Part shown: one piece after another, positions 8,918 to 18,080 of the stretch
How positions within the stretch are numbered: the stretch's first letter is position 1
Layout: every line of letters begins with the position of its first letter
From: Candidatus Dadabacteria bacterium
Lineage (GTDB): Bacteria > Desulfobacterota_D > UBA1144 > Nemesobacterales > Nemesobacteraceae
Length of the DNA stretch: 60,846 nucleotides
Reading direction: 5' to 3'
NCBI GenBank assembly: GCA_951812945.1
Contig: CATOTB010000003.1
Coordinates: forward strand, 1-60,846
Notes under the pieces: generated by a model
The model's input: the letters and a program-made list of their open reading frames with translations, nothing else
Databases searched by the model: none
Told to the model about the DNA's origin: nothing
Translations under genes and position numbers: made by a program

Positions 8918-9805
8918 TTGCTAAGGTCCTCAGTGCACAAAGCAAATCAGAACGCACCAGAATTTCATTTGATAAAGCTCGGTTCGAAAAAACTGGATCT
9001 GAGTGAAAAACCCCTTGTCATGGGAGTCGTTAACATGACGCCTGACTCTTTTTACGACGGCGGAGAGTACAACGATCCCCAAAAGGCTCTTGGGAGAATC
9101 GCTTCTCTTATCGAAGACGGGGCCGATATTATCGATATAGGGGGAGAATCCACAAGGCCAGGTTCTTCGGGCGTGAGTACCGAAGAGGAACTTCGGAGAG
9201 TTATACCGGTCATAGAAGCGGCTGCAGAAAAATTTGACACGGTAATATCAGTAGATACGACAAAAGCCGTTGTGGCGGAGGAAGCTCTCAGATGCGGAGC
9301 TTCAATGGTAAATGATATAAGCGGATTGAGCTTTGAACCGCAGGTTGCGCAGAAAGTATCGGAAAAAGGGGCCGCAGTCATACTTACCCACACAAGTTCG
9401 CGGCCGGTGGACATGCAGGAAAAAACCCAATACGGTTCGCTTATTCCCGATATAACGGACTCTCTTTTGAATTCAGTTCAAACGGCCGTGGCGGCAGGAA
9501 TACCGCGGGAGAACATAATAATTGACCCTGGTATCGGATTCGGGAAAACCACCGGGCAGAACCTCGAAATCATAAGAAGACTCGAAGATTTCTGCCAGCT
9601 CGGGTTTCCGGTCTGCCTCGGGGCCTCGCGAAAATCCTTTATAGGGGAAATACTCGAGAGCCCGCTTGCGGAGCAAAGATTGATAGGATCCGTTTGTTCA
9701 GTAATAATATCAATGCTCAAAGGTATTTCTATCGTAAGAGTTCATGATGTACTTGAAACAGTGCAGGCGATTCGGACGGTAAAAAGCATATACGGGGTCA
9801 ATTAG
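8918..9805 (+). CDS. folP: Dihydropteroate synthase
   Basis: FolP condenses 6-hydroxymethyl-dihydropterin diphosphate with p-aminobenzoate in folate synthesis. TIM-barrel signatures are all visible: VMGVVNMTPDSF, DIIDIGGESTRPG, ISVDTTKA, MVNDISG, DPGIGFGKT and GASRKSFIG. The TTG start at 8918 gives an N-terminal extension of about 30 residues before the barrel; GTG at 8933 is an alternative. It lies 69 bases after ftsH and 3 bases before cdaA, so it is operonic. The folP-cdaA-ybbR-glmM order is common in bacteria with CdaA-type cyclases. Confidence 0.94.
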   Translation: MLRSSVHKANQNAPEFHLIKLGSKKLDLSEKPLVMGVVNMTPDSFYDGGEYNDPQKALGRIASLIEDGADIIDIGGESTRPGSSGVSTEEELRRVIPVIEAAAEKFDTVISVDTTKAVVAEEALRCGASMVNDISGLSFEPQVAQKVSEKGAAVILTHTSSRPVDMQEKTQYGSLIPDITDSLLNSVQTAVAAGIPRENIIIDPGIGFGKTTGQNLEIIRRLEDFCQLGFPVCLGASRKSFIGEILESPLAEQRLIGSVCSVIISMLKGISIVRVHDVLETVQAIRTVKSIYGVN

Positions 9806-9808
9806 CAG

Positions 9809-10606
9809 ATGACAGACTCTACCATACAGAACTTTCGATTCTTCTCAGACAGTCTGGACATCCTGATCGTCGCCATAATATTTTTCTACATACTGAAGGC
9901 CGTAGAGGGAACCAGGAGTTCGCAGATTCTGGTCGGACTCGTGGCAATGGTAGTTCTCTATTTCGTCTCAAGAAAATGGGGGTTTTTCACGCTTAACTGG
10001 GTACTCACCCACTTTCTCGGCTTCGTAATACTGATAGTAATCATCCTCTTCCAGGACGATATAAGAAGGGGACTTGCGAACATAGGAAAGAAACCTCTTC
10101 TTTTCAGTTTCACGAAACACAGCGCGAACGAAACGATTATAAAAGAAGTCGTGGATGCCTGCTCCTTTCTCTCTTCAAACAAGATGGGAGCCCTGATAGC
10201 CATTGAGAGGCAGGAAAGCCTCAGGATGTTTCCTGGAAGACCTATTAACGCCAGTTTATCAAGCGAGATCATCATAAGTATTTTCAATCCGTCATCCCCT
10301 CTTCACGACGGGGGGCTGATAATCAAGGACGAAGTCATTGTTTCGGCCGGGTCTTTTTTCCCGATCAGCACGGATCTTGAGCTGGGAACGGAACTTGGAA
10401 CAAGGCACAGGGCGGCAATAGCGCTGTCGCAGGAAACTGACGCCGTCGTCGTAGTCGTGTCTGAGGAGACGGGCAAGATTTCACTCGCGGCAGGCGGAGA
10501 ACTTAAGAGAATCGCCAATGAGAGACTCCTCAGGCCGAGTCTGGTTTCAGAACTCAGCGACGAGAGTCCAGGCGGTCTAAAAATAACCCAAGCCGGAAAA
10601 GCCTGA
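9809..10606 (+). CDS. cdaA: Diadenylate cyclase CdaA (c-di-AMP synthase)
   Basis: CdaA makes c-di-AMP from two ATP at the membrane. Three N-terminal TM helices (about residues 16-30, 37-54 and 62-82) precede a DAC/DisA_N domain. The catalytic DGG is at 167-169 (SPLHDGGLII) and RHR at 199-201 (GTRHRAA). The length (265 aa) is typical. Its stop overlaps the next start (TGATG), so it is translationally coupled to the YbbR protein, its known regulator in Firmicutes, and is followed by glmM. This is the conserved cdaA-cdaR-glmM module linking c-di-AMP to cell-wall precursor synthesis. Confidence 0.95.
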   Translation: MTDSTIQNFRFFSDSLDILIVAIIFFYILKAVEGTRSSQILVGLVAMVVLYFVSRKWGFFTLNWVLTHFLGFVILIVIILFQDDIRRGLANIGKKPLLFSFTKHSANETIIKEVVDACSFLSSNKMGALIAIERQESLRMFPGRPINASLSSEIIISIFNPSSPLHDGGLIIKDEVIVSAGSFFPISTDLELGTELGTRHRAAIALSQETDAVVVVVSEETGKISLAAGGELKRIANERLLRPSLVSELSDESPGGLKITQAGKA

Positions 10607-11562
10607 TGGAGAGAAAACCTTTTTTTCAAGGTCTTGCCAAAAAGACAATAGCGCTTGCGCTGGCGGTAATCCTTTGGGCGTTTACCAACTTCGAACTCGA
10701 CGTGGAAAGGGATATCGGGGTTCCGCTGCACCTAAGTGGTCTGCCCGAAACCCTTATCATAGTAAACAACCCGCCTGACAGCATTGCTCTCTCTCTTAGA
10801 GGACCGAGAAATCTGCTGTCTTCATTCGTCCATTCGAACAAGTCAATTCCCGTTGACCTGCAGAAAACGGAACAGGGCGTTCTCAAAATAGACCTCAAGC
10901 GCGTGGCATCACAGGTAGTTCCAAGGGGAATCGATATAGTCGCGGCAAAACCTGCAAAACTTTCCCTAAACATAGACAGGCTTATAACAAAAAAATTCAA
11001 GGTAAAACCCGTGCTGGGAGAACCGGACTCCGGTTACAAGATATCAAAAGAAATAAAGATCGTTCCCGAGTCCGTGCAGGTAAGAGGACCTGCTTCTCAG
11101 CTTTCAAAGCTCGAAACCATAGAGACGGCCAAAATAAAACTCGAAGGCGAAAAAGCCGAGTTCACAGCTCCGGCGCAATTGCAGCTGCCCTCGCAATACA
11201 TGGAAGTTCTTGAGGGCGACCATGTAAACGTAACGGTTTACATAAAAGACATAATACTGACCAAGGAGTTTCGGGACGTTGTTATAGTTCCCCGTAATTT
11301 CGGAGAACTCGAATACAGCACGACCTCGGATCTCAAGGCCACTTTGGTATTCAACGGCCCCTACGAGACCATCAACGACCTTACAAGCGACGACGTCAAA
11401 GTTTTCATAGATGGAGCAGAGATGGGCGAGAGCAGGCAGAAAAGACTCAGGGTAAAAGTTCAGTATCCCAGTTCAGGCCTGCTAAAACTTACGAGCACAT
11501 CTCCGACAAGTGTCAGGGTTAAAGTCAAACCGCCTGCCCCAGAAGAATCTCCCGAGACATAA
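10606..11562 (+). CDS. YbbR-domain protein (CdaR-like regulator of CdaA)
   Basis: A 318-residue protein with one N-terminal TM helix (about 12-28) and a long extracytoplasmic part of tandem YbbR domains, with the repeated pattern of beta strands ending in VQVRGP and PSSVRV-like segments. It ends in a Pro/Glu-rich tail. In Firmicutes the equivalent protein (CdaR) binds CdaA and tunes c-di-AMP output; the same role is inferred here from the overlap with cdaA and from glmM only 3 bases downstream. The last two domains are more divergent than the first. Confidence 0.88.
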   Translation: MERKPFFQGLAKKTIALALAVILWAFTNFELDVERDIGVPLHLSGLPETLIIVNNPPDSIALSLRGPRNLLSSFVHSNKSIPVDLQKTEQGVLKIDLKRVASQVVPRGIDIVAAKPAKLSLNIDRLITKKFKVKPVLGEPDSGYKISKEIKIVPESVQVRGPASQLSKLETIETAKIKLEGEKAEFTAPAQLQLPSQYMEVLEGDHVNVTVYIKDIILTKEFRDVVIVPRNFGELEYSTTSDLKATLVFNGPYETINDLTSDDVKVFIDGAEMGESRQKRLRVKVQYPSSGLLKLTSTSPTSVRVKVKPPAPEESPET

Positions 11563-11565
11563 ACC

Positions 11566-12945
11566 ATGAGTTCCTTATCAGAATCTCCCGAGAGAAAAAT
11601 TTTTGGAACCGATGGAATAAGGGGGGTTACCAACACCTATCCGATGACCCCCGAGATATCGCTTGCTCTCGGAAAAGCGCTGACAAAATACCTGTCCGAG
11701 AAAACGGGCGGCCACGTGAAAATACTCGTCGGCAAAGACACCCGCCTCTCAGGTTACGTATTTGAACAGGCGATAGCTTCCGGCATAACATCCATGGGAG
11801 CCGACGTACTGCTCGTTGGACCCCTGCCGACCCCGGCGATAGCCTTTCTCACCTCAAACATGAGAGCCACAGCCGGCGTGGTTATCTCCGCATCCCACAA
11901 CCCCTACACCGATAACGGAATAAAAATATTCGACTCCACGGGTTTCAAGCTCCCGGACGAAACGGAGATCGAAATAGAGAACATGGTTCTTGGAGGAGCA
12001 GAGATAACTCCCCCTCCCCTCACGGGAAAGGCGAAAAGAATCGAAGACGCGGTCGGACGGTACATAGTGTTTCTCAAGAACACTTTTCCCAAGGATCTCA
12101 CGCTTGACGGACTAAGGGTCGTGGTTGACTGCGCCAACGGGGCAGCGTACAAGGTCGCGCCCATAATTTTTCAGGAACTCGGAGCCCAGGTAATCACAAT
12201 CGGCACGGAACCGAACGGAACAAATATAAACGTTGACTGCGGAAGCCTTCGGCCCGAGATCCTTTCTGAAGAAGTCGTGCGAAGCGGCTCCGACATAGGA
12301 ATAGCGCTTGACGGAGACGCGGACAGAGTCGTTTTCTGCGATGAAAACGGAAACGAAGTCGACGGCGACCATGTTCTCGCGATCTGCTCATCCGAGATGA
12401 TGGAAACGGGAACCTTGTCGACGGACACCGTGGTGGCCACTCAGATGAGCAACATGGCCCTTGAGAATTATCTCAACGAAATGGGACTCAAGCTTGAAAG
12501 AACCCGCGTGGGGGACAGATACGTGGTAGAAGCGATGAGAAAGCTGGGAACTAACCTCGGAGGTGAAAAGTCGGGCCACTTGCTGTTTCTGGATCACTCA
12601 ACCACGGGAGACGGCCTGCTCGCCTCGCTTCAGATTCTAAGCATAATGAGGAAAAAGGGGAAACCCCTTTCCGCACTCGCCGGGATAATAGACATGTTCC
12701 CGCAAATACTTAACAGTCTTGAGATCAAGGAGAAGAGGCCCTTTGAGCAGATCCCGGGACTTGTCGAACTGGTCAGGGAATCGGAGAAAATCCTTGCGGG
12801 AAAAGGGAGAATAAATCTCAGATATTCAGGGACCGAACTGCTTGCGCGCGTGATGGTGGAAGGAGAGGACGAAACCCTTATAAACGGAATCGCTTCCCGC
12901 GTATCTTCGGTAATAAGTGAAAACATAGGAGCGGGCAACCCGTAG
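11566..12945 (+). CDS. glmM: Phosphoglucosamine mutase
   Basis: GlmM converts glucosamine-6-P to glucosamine-1-P for UDP-GlcNAc synthesis. The N-terminus FGTDGIRG, the phosphoserine loop VVISASHNPYTDNG (Ser110), the metal loop DGDADR and the sugar loop GEKSGH are all present, as is the C-terminal RYSGTE phosphate-binding motif. The length (459 aa) is normal. The stop TAG is directly followed by the pdxJ ATG with no gap. Its place after cdaA-ybbR follows the conserved module in which c-di-AMP signalling and peptidoglycan precursor supply are coupled. Confidence 0.97.
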   Translation: MSSLSESPERKIFGTDGIRGVTNTYPMTPEISLALGKALTKYLSEKTGGHVKILVGKDTRLSGYVFEQAIASGITSMGADVLLVGPLPTPAIAFLTSNMRATAGVVISASHNPYTDNGIKIFDSTGFKLPDETEIEIENMVLGGAEITPPPLTGKAKRIEDAVGRYIVFLKNTFPKDLTLDGLRVVVDCANGAAYKVAPIIFQELGAQVITIGTEPNGTNINVDCGSLRPEILSEEVVRSGSDIGIALDGDADRVVFCDENGNEVDGDHVLAICSSEMMETGTLSTDTVVATQMSNMALENYLNEMGLKLERTRVGDRYVVEAMRKLGTNLGGEKSGHLLFLDHSTTGDGLLASLQILSIMRKKGKPLSALAGIIDMFPQILNSLEIKEKRPFEQIPGLVELVRESEKILAGKGRINLRYSGTELLARVMVEGEDETLINGIASRVSSVISENIGAGNP

Positions 12946-13659
12946 ATGAAGACCAGGCTTAACGTAAACATTGACCACGTGGCGACGCTTAGACAGGCGA
13001 GGATGGGAGGAGAACCGGACCCGGTTGCCGCCGCCGTGGCGGCCGAACTCGCCGGAGCGAGCGGAGTGGTGGTTCACCTGCGCGAGGACCGCCGGCACAT
13101 TCAGGAAAGAGATCTTGCCCTGCTGAGGCAGACGGTGCGGACCAAACTCAACATGGAAATGGCCGTAACGGACGAAATGATTAAGATTGCGAGCGAGACG
13201 CTCCCCGACGTCATAACCCTGGTTCCGGAAAAAAGACAGGAGATAACTACCGAAGGAGGGCTTGACGTCTGCGGGGATACGGAGAGAATCGCCGCAGGGA
13301 TAGAAAAACTGAAGAGCTCCGGGCTGTTCGTAAGCATTTTCATAGACCCCGACCCCGACCAGATAAGCGCCTCCGCGCAGACCGGCGCCGACATGGTTGA
13401 ACTTCACACCGGAAGCTACGCAAACGCCCGCGGCGAAACCGAAATGATGATGGAACTTGATAAGATCAGAAAATCAACGGAAGACGCCCTCTCCCACCGA
13501 CTCAGGGTATCCGCCGGTCACGGACTCAACTACGTTAACGTGACAGCGGTTTCACAGGTAGACGGGATTGAAGAACTAAACATCGGCCACAGCATAGTTT
13601 CACGGGCGGTTTTCTCGGGAATGGAAAAGGCCGTAAGAGACATGATTGACCTGCTATAG
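12946..13659 (+). CDS. pdxJ: Pyridoxine 5'-phosphate synthase
   Basis: PdxJ joins 3-amino-1-hydroxyacetone-1-P and deoxyxylulose-5-P to make pyridoxine 5'-phosphate (DXP-dependent vitamin B6 route). Family signatures include [14 protein letters not shown] at the N-terminus, [22 protein letters not shown]-like and GHGLNYVNV, and the terminal [13 protein letters not shown]. The length is 237 aa. Start and preceding stop are contiguous (TAGATG), so translation is coupled to glmM. pdxJ next to acpS is a very common bacterial pair. Confidence 0.97.
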   Translation: MKTRLNVNIDHVATLRQARMGGEPDPVAAAVAAELAGASGVVVHLREDRRHIQERDLALLRQTVRTKLNMEMAVTDEMIKIASETLPDVITLVPEKRQEITTEGGLDVCGDTERIAAGIEKLKSSGLFVSIFIDPDPDQISASAQTGADMVELHTGSYANARGETEMMMELDKIRKSTEDALSHRLRVSAGHGLNYVNVTAVSQVDGIEELNIGHSIVSRAVFSGMEKAVRDMIDLL

Positions 13660-13693
13660 CATTTTTCTATAAGGAGTCACGGGACACGAAGAT

Positions 13694-14071
13694 ATGGTTT
13701 CAGGCATAGGCATCGACATGGTTCGCAACAGCCGGATAGAGGAACTTATTGAGAAATGGGGGGAGAAATTCCTCCGGAAGATCTTCACCGATGACGAACT
13801 CGCGCAGAACAGTAACGGTAAAAACAGGAACATAAGCTACGCCGCCAACTATGCGGTAAAAGAAGCTTTCGTCAAAGCGCTCGGGACCGGGTTCAGGCGG
13901 GGCATAAAGTTTCACAACATAGCGGTCAAGCGAAACGAACTCGGAAAACCCTTCATAGACCTACGGGGAAGCACAAAAGAAATCGCCGAGCAGAGGGGCC
14001 TTAGCAGAATCCACACCACCATATCACACGACGGGGAATACTCAGTCGCCGTAGTTATACTTGAGGACTGA
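13694..14071 (+). CDS. acpS: Holo-[acyl-carrier-protein] synthase
   Basis: AcpS transfers 4'-phosphopantetheine from CoA to apo-ACP. The protein is 125 aa with the N-terminal GIGIDMVRNSRIE (metal-binding Asp8), the YAANYAVKEAFVKALGTG core with its catalytic Glu/Lys, and SHDGEYSVAVV near the C-terminus. A ribosome site (AAGGAG) lies upstream at about 13670. It follows pdxJ by 34 bases, the usual arrangement. Confidence 0.95.
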   Translation: MVSGIGIDMVRNSRIEELIEKWGEKFLRKIFTDDELAQNSNGKNRNISYAANYAVKEAFVKALGTGFRRGIKFHNIAVKRNELGKPFIDLRGSTKEIAEQRGLSRIHTTISHDGEYSVAVVILED

Positions 14072-14179
14072 GCACTTCAATTCAGTTCTCCGCCCTGCCC
14101 GTACGAATCAAAAGAACCTATTGCAAGCCGGGCGGAAATACCGAATCAGCGTGTAATATCTTTACCTGGGGAATCCGGA

Positions 14180-15454
14180 ATGTTTCAGAATCTGAAGAAA
14201 CTCGACACTAAAGGAGTGGACAGCGTAAAACCGGGGCTTGAGAGAATCACAGCGGTTCTGGAAGAACTGGAGTATCCCCACGAAAAAAAGGATTACATCA
14301 CCGTCGCCGGAACTAACGGCAAAGGTTCCGTGGCGGCCTGCATCGCGTCAATACTAGAAGCAAACGGCTACCGCGTCGGGCTGTTTACCTCCCCTCACCT
14401 AATCGATGTAACGGAAAGAATAAAGGTGGGCAAAGAGGAAATAACCAGTGAGGAACTTGAAGAGAGCCTCGGTACGGTTTTTACCGCCTGTGCGAGAATC
14501 GGCGTGGAGCTCAGTTACTTCGAACTGCTCACCGTGGCCGCATTTCTTTATTTCAACCATAAGTCGATAGATATAGGCGTGCTTGAAGTGGGGATGGGAG
14601 GGAGATGGGACTCGACAAACGTATGCGATCATGTGGCGAGCGTTATAACGAACGTGTCTTTTGACCACACTGAATACCTGGGAAACACCCTGGGCAAGAT
14701 AGCGGCAGAAAAAGCCGGAATAATCAAGAAAAACGGCCTTATGGTTACCGGATGCACAGGCGAACCGCTCTCTGTAATCGAGCGCAGATCCCGGGAGAGC
14801 TCCTCAAGGTGCCACAGAATCGAGAAAGATTTCACCTACAGGGAAAAAGGCGACTTAAGTTTTGATTACATGGGACCGAGGTGGAACCTTCCGGGGCTTA
14901 AGATTTCCCTTTCGGGAACCCACCAGGTGGAAAACGCCGCAATATCCGTAGCGACAGCCGAACTGCTGACAATGCACACCCGCTACGAAACGGACCCTGA
15001 AAAAACAAGGGAAGCCCTTTCGGGAGTAAGCCTAGGGGGGCGAATGGAATATTTAAACAGAGAAATTCCCGTCATAATCGACGGCGCCCACAACACCGCA
15101 GCGGGGGAAAACCTTGTCAAGTCACTTGAGTTTTATCATCCAGGAACAAGGTTCAATTTCCTTGTAACAATGCTTGATAACAAAGACATCTCGGGTTTCA
15201 CCGAAATACTCTCCCGTGTTTCGGGAAAACTGATCATAACGGAACTTGCCGGGGTAAAGAAGTCTTTGGGGACGGAAAAAATCCTGGGGCTTGTCCGGGG
15301 ACAATTTGACTCTATCGAAACGATTAAAGATCCCCTGAGGGCATATGAGAGGCTTCTTGATTACGGAGAAGCGGCCTGCGTGTGTGGTTCCTTTTATCTC
15401 ATAGGTTATCTTAAAGAGGCGATTGAAAATGAAAAAACTCTCGATAGTAACTGA
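14180..15454 (+). CDS. folC: Folylpolyglutamate synthase/dihydrofolate synthase
   Basis: FolC adds glutamate to dihydropteroate and tetrahydrofolates. The Mur-ligase-type ATP loop TVAGTNGKGSVAA (about 41-53), TSPHLIDVTERI, GGRWDSTN and VIDGAHNTAA are all present. The length (424 aa) is normal for the bifunctional enzyme. It completes a folate set with folP in the same run. Its last 10 codons overlap the start of the downstream HDAC-like gene, so the two are translationally coupled. Confidence 0.95.
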   Translation: MFQNLKKLDTKGVDSVKPGLERITAVLEELEYPHEKKDYITVAGTNGKGSVAACIASILEANGYRVGLFTSPHLIDVTERIKVGKEEITSEELEESLGTVFTACARIGVELSYFELLTVAAFLYFNHKSIDIGVLEVGMGGRWDSTNVCDHVASVITNVSFDHTEYLGNTLGKIAAEKAGIIKKNGLMVTGCTGEPLSVIERRSRESSSRCHRIEKDFTYREKGDLSFDYMGPRWNLPGLKISLSGTHQVENAAISVATAELLTMHTRYETDPEKTREALSGVSLGGRMEYLNREIPVIIDGAHNTAAGENLVKSLEFYHPGTRFNFLVTMLDNKDISGFTEILSRVSGKLIITELAGVKKSLGTEKILGLVRGQFDSIETIKDPLRAYERLLDYGEAACVCGSFYLIGYLKEAIENEKTLDSN

Positions 15455-16463
15455 CGACCTTTTCCTGGCTCACCAGAACCCTCCGGGGCACCCCGAGTGT
15501 CCGGAAAGGCTGCTCAGCATCCTGGGAGCACTTGAGAGCTCGGGTCTTATGGAGAAAACGGTTCCCATGGATACAAGGCCCGCGACTGAGGAAGAAATCA
15601 CCCTCGCGCACAGCAAGCCCCATTTCGATATGGTGAAAAGCACCTCTGGCAAGGAGTTCTCACAGCTAGACGCCGATACGTCGACCTGTGAAGTTTCGTT
15701 TGACGCGGCGCTTGCGGGCTCCGGGGGACTTATATGCTCTGTAAACGATATTCTTTCCGAGAAAATTGATACCGCGTTCGTACTCGCCCGGCCCCCCGGG
15801 CATCACGCTGAACACGACAGGGTCATGGGATTCTGCCTGTTTAACCACGTGGCGGTCGCGGCGGCCCATCTGCTGGCCAACTACGGTCTTGAAAGGGTCC
15901 TGATCATAGACTGGGACGTGCACCACGGAAACGGCACTCAGCACATCTTTTACGATTCGAACAAGGTGCTCTATTTTTCGGTGCACCAGTTTCCGTTTTA
16001 CCCAGGCACCGGAAGCCTTAAGGAGCTCGGATACAAGGACGGGCTCGGATACACGGTTAACGTCCCCTGCCCCGCGATGCTTGGCGATGAGGATTACCTC
16101 AAAATATTCACCGAGATACTCGGACCAGTGGCGGAGCAGCACGCCCCGGAATTCATTCTCATATCAGCGGGCTTCGATGCTTACCAGGTCGATCCGCTTG
16201 GGGGAATGCTGGTCACCTCCGAGGGGTTTGCCAGACTTACCAGATTCGTTATGCAGCTTGCCGAGAAGCATTGCCGGGGAAATATCGCTTTTTTGCTCGA
16301 AGGCGGCTACAACACGGCGGAGATGGGACCGATTATGCGGTCGGTCATAGAGGAAATTCTTGATCTTAAGGTTTCGGACACCGGTTTTGATCCCAAGCGA
16401 ACGACCTGCGAACACACGGTCTCGGAGATCAGAAGAATTTACTCAAAATTCTGGGATTTCTAG
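15429..16463 (+). CDS. Histone deacetylase-like (AcuC/HDAC superfamily) hydrolase
   Basis: A cytosolic zinc amidohydrolase of the arginase/deacetylase fold, likely an acyl-lysine or acyl-polyamine deacetylase. Hallmarks are GHPECPERL near the N-terminus, RPPGHHAEHDRVMGFC with the catalytic His pair, IDWDVHHGNGTQ with zinc ligands Asp and His, SAGFDAYQVDPLG with the third ligand, and a final LEGGYN. ATG 15429 is chosen over the TTG two codons earlier. The start overlaps folC by 26 bases. The substrate is unknown. Acetylpolyamine is one option given the arginine decarboxylase at 47 kb, but the sequence does not settle this. Confidence 0.9.
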   Translation: MKKLSIVTDDLFLAHQNPPGHPECPERLLSILGALESSGLMEKTVPMDTRPATEEEITLAHSKPHFDMVKSTSGKEFSQLDADTSTCEVSFDAALAGSGGLICSVNDILSEKIDTAFVLARPPGHHAEHDRVMGFCLFNHVAVAAAHLLANYGLERVLIIDWDVHHGNGTQHIFYDSNKVLYFSVHQFPFYPGTGSLKELGYKDGLGYTVNVPCPAMLGDEDYLKIFTEILGPVAEQHAPEFILISAGFDAYQVDPLGGMLVTSEGFARLTRFVMQLAEKHCRGNIAFLLEGGYNTAEMGPIMRSVIEEILDLKVSDTGFDPKRTTCEHTVSEIRRIYSKFWDF

Positions 16464-16496
16464 ATCGACAAGTCATAACAGTGCCGGAAGTTAAGA

Positions 16497-16775
16497 CTAT
16501 TGTGATGCCGTGGTAGTCGACATGCTTTTGTAGATATTTTTTCTGTGCCCAACGGCTATGATAGCTATCTCTTGATCTCGCTTCAGGCACAACAACCTGT
16601 AGTTGCCGACCCTGAATCTATAAAAGCTTCCCATATGACCCGACAGCCGGGAAAGATGAAAATCGGGATCAACCAACAGTTTCTCGTCTATAGCTTTAAC
16701 AATGCTTTGCTGAATACTTCTAGGCAATTTGGCGAACTGCTTTGCGGCTTTCTCGCTAAACTCTACCTTCCACAT
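16497..16775 (-). CDS. RelE/ParE-family toxin
   Basis: A 92-residue toxin of the RelE superfamily, an mRNA interferase or gyrase poison fold. It has the WKVEFSEKAAKQFAKLP start, the basic YRFRVGNYRLLC strand and VGHRKNIYK near the C-terminus, as in canonical RelE/ParE proteins. The gene begins 4 bases after the antitoxin stop and is transcribed with it. The partner has a ribbon-helix-helix type. Whether it cleaves RNA or targets gyrase cannot be told from sequence alone. Confidence 0.88.
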   Translation of the reverse strand: MWKVEFSEKAAKQFAKLPRSIQQSIVKAIDEKLLVDPDFHLSRLSGHMGSFYRFRVGNYRLLCLKRDQEIAIIAVGHRKNIYKSMSTTTASQ

Positions 16776-16779
16776 GATT

Positions 16780-17046
16780 TTAAAGGTTCAGTTCTTTTTT
16801 GAGTTCAGAAAAGGAAACCGTTTTTTCTCCGGAGGCCAGAAATTCCTTATAAGCCTTGGCAGCATCTTCATAATCCTCAAGATCTTCCAGCCTAGCCATC
16901 AAAAATAGTTCTAATCCCTTTCTTACGTAATAGCTTTTTGACCTTTCCTCCGCTCTCGATACCTTGCCTAATATCTCGGCGATTTCAGCAGGAATCTGTG
17001 CGGAGATATTTACCATGCCAGATGGTCCACTTCTCTCCTTAGCCAT
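16780..17046 (-). CDS. RelB/CopG-type ribbon-helix-helix antitoxin
   Basis: An 88-residue antitoxin. ATG at 17046 (MAKERSGPSG) is preferred over a more upstream in-frame start because AGAGGTGAT precedes it at the right distance. The N-terminal half is a ribbon-helix-helix with the sequence ISAQIPAEIAEIL, followed by RSKSYYVRKGLELFL. The C-terminal half (EDYEDAAKAYKEF, KTVSFSELKKELNL) is the toxin-neutralising segment. It lies just upstream of the toxin. The strongly AT-rich 17050-17130 is the likely autoregulated promoter. Confidence 0.88.
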   Translation of the reverse strand: MAKERSGPSGMVNISAQIPAEIAEILGKVSRAEERSKSYYVRKGLELFLMARLEDLEDYEDAAKAYKEFLASGEKTVSFSELKKELNL

Positions 17047-17236
17047 GACATCACCTCTAGAACTAAAGAATAGCAAATATTAATAATTATTACAATGTTT
17101 TAATAATTTTATTAATTTTTGCTGAAAATTGTCTAAGATAAGAGATTGCAGAAAAAGTCAAAATAAAGGAAAATCAGGGGCGGCCACTCTGTCGCTGGTG
17201 CATCAGCTTCAGATCTTAGGTAAACCCTGCGATATC

Positions 17237-18079
17237 TTAGGAAGAAATTTCGCTTTTCCTGTAGTCACTTCCCTCAATGAAAAGCGGGGTGCACATCTCA
17301 TAAAGCCTTGAAATTATCCTCTCCCCCACCCTGTCCTCAAGTATTTCCGTTTTATTCCTGGATTTTTTTGGCAGCGATTCCCTGGCCACGTAATTGGTGG
17401 TAACAAGGGTTTTCTTTGATGAATTATAGCGCTTGGAGATAAGCTGGTCGAGGATGTTCTGCTCCCATTCGGAACTCTTGCCTTTTCCCATTTCGTCTAT
17501 CACCAGAATTTCCGCGTTTATAAGCGGCCCTATTATCTCGTTTTCGGGAATTCCCTCGGAATAGGCTTTCCGCAGGTCTGCAAGCAGAAAGAAAAAATCG
17601 GTAAACACGCACTCAACGGCTTTCTGGAGAGTGAGCTGCGCTATAGCTCCTATGGCAAGGCGCGTTTTGCCAAGCCCCGGACCTCCCATAAGCAAAAATC
17701 CTTTTTTCTCCGGGTATTTATCAACAAACGATTTCACGTAATCCATTGCCACATACTGGCTCTTTTGCTGGCTCCTTGGGTCCGAGTCGCAGGGGTCCAT
17801 ATCGTCTGACCGCAGAACACCTGCGTATTTCGATGGAATTTTCGCGTTGTTGTATCGTCTGACTTTAAGCCTTGTTATTCCACAGAGCCCGCAACGCTCA
17901 AGATACCTGTAGCCCCTTTCGTTCTCCAAAAATACCGCTCCGGACCCTCTGCAACTGCTGCATTCGGAAACACAGCCGCAGATCTCGGCGCGTGCATACT
18001 GGCCGTTCTCAGAGGAAATCATGTATCCCCTGCCTGAGCATTCCCGGCAACCGATCGCTATCTGTTTTCTTGTGGCCAT
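17237..18079 (-). CDS. DnaC/IstB-like AAA+ ATPase with DnaJ-type zinc motifs (probable helicase loader)
   Basis: A 280-residue protein. The N-terminal 70 residues hold cysteine motifs in two CxxCxGxG repeats (CRECSGRG at 11-18 and CSSCRGSG at 40-47), plus C34xC36 and C63xxC66, which look like a DnaJ-type zinc-binding module. The C-terminal AAA+ domain has Walker A GGPGLGKT (132-139), Walker B ILVIDEMG (191-198) and LVTTNY (sensor 1-like). The AAA+ part resembles DnaC and IstB, so replicative-helicase loading is likely. No transposase is nearby, which argues against IstB. It begins 1 base after the upstream gene, so the two form an operon. Confidence 0.8.
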   Translation of the reverse strand: MATRKQIAIGCRECSGRGYMISSENGQYARAEICGCVSECSSCRGSGAVFLENERGYRYLERCGLCGITRLKVRRYNNAKIPSKYAGVLRSDDMDPCDSDPRSQQKSQYVAMDYVKSFVDKYPEKKGFLLMGGPGLGKTRLAIGAIAQLTLQKAVECVFTDFFFLLADLRKAYSEGIPENEIIGPLINAEILVIDEMGKGKSSEWEQNILDQLISKRYNSSKKTLVTTNYVARESLPKKSRNKTEILEDRVGERIISRLYEMCTPLFIEGSDYRKSEISS

Positions 18080-18080
18080 A

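Noticed and set aside
17237..18079. IstB-type transposition helper
   Set aside because: No transposase (IstA) gene or terminal repeats nearby; the operon with rpe and a helical partner fits a replication loader better.
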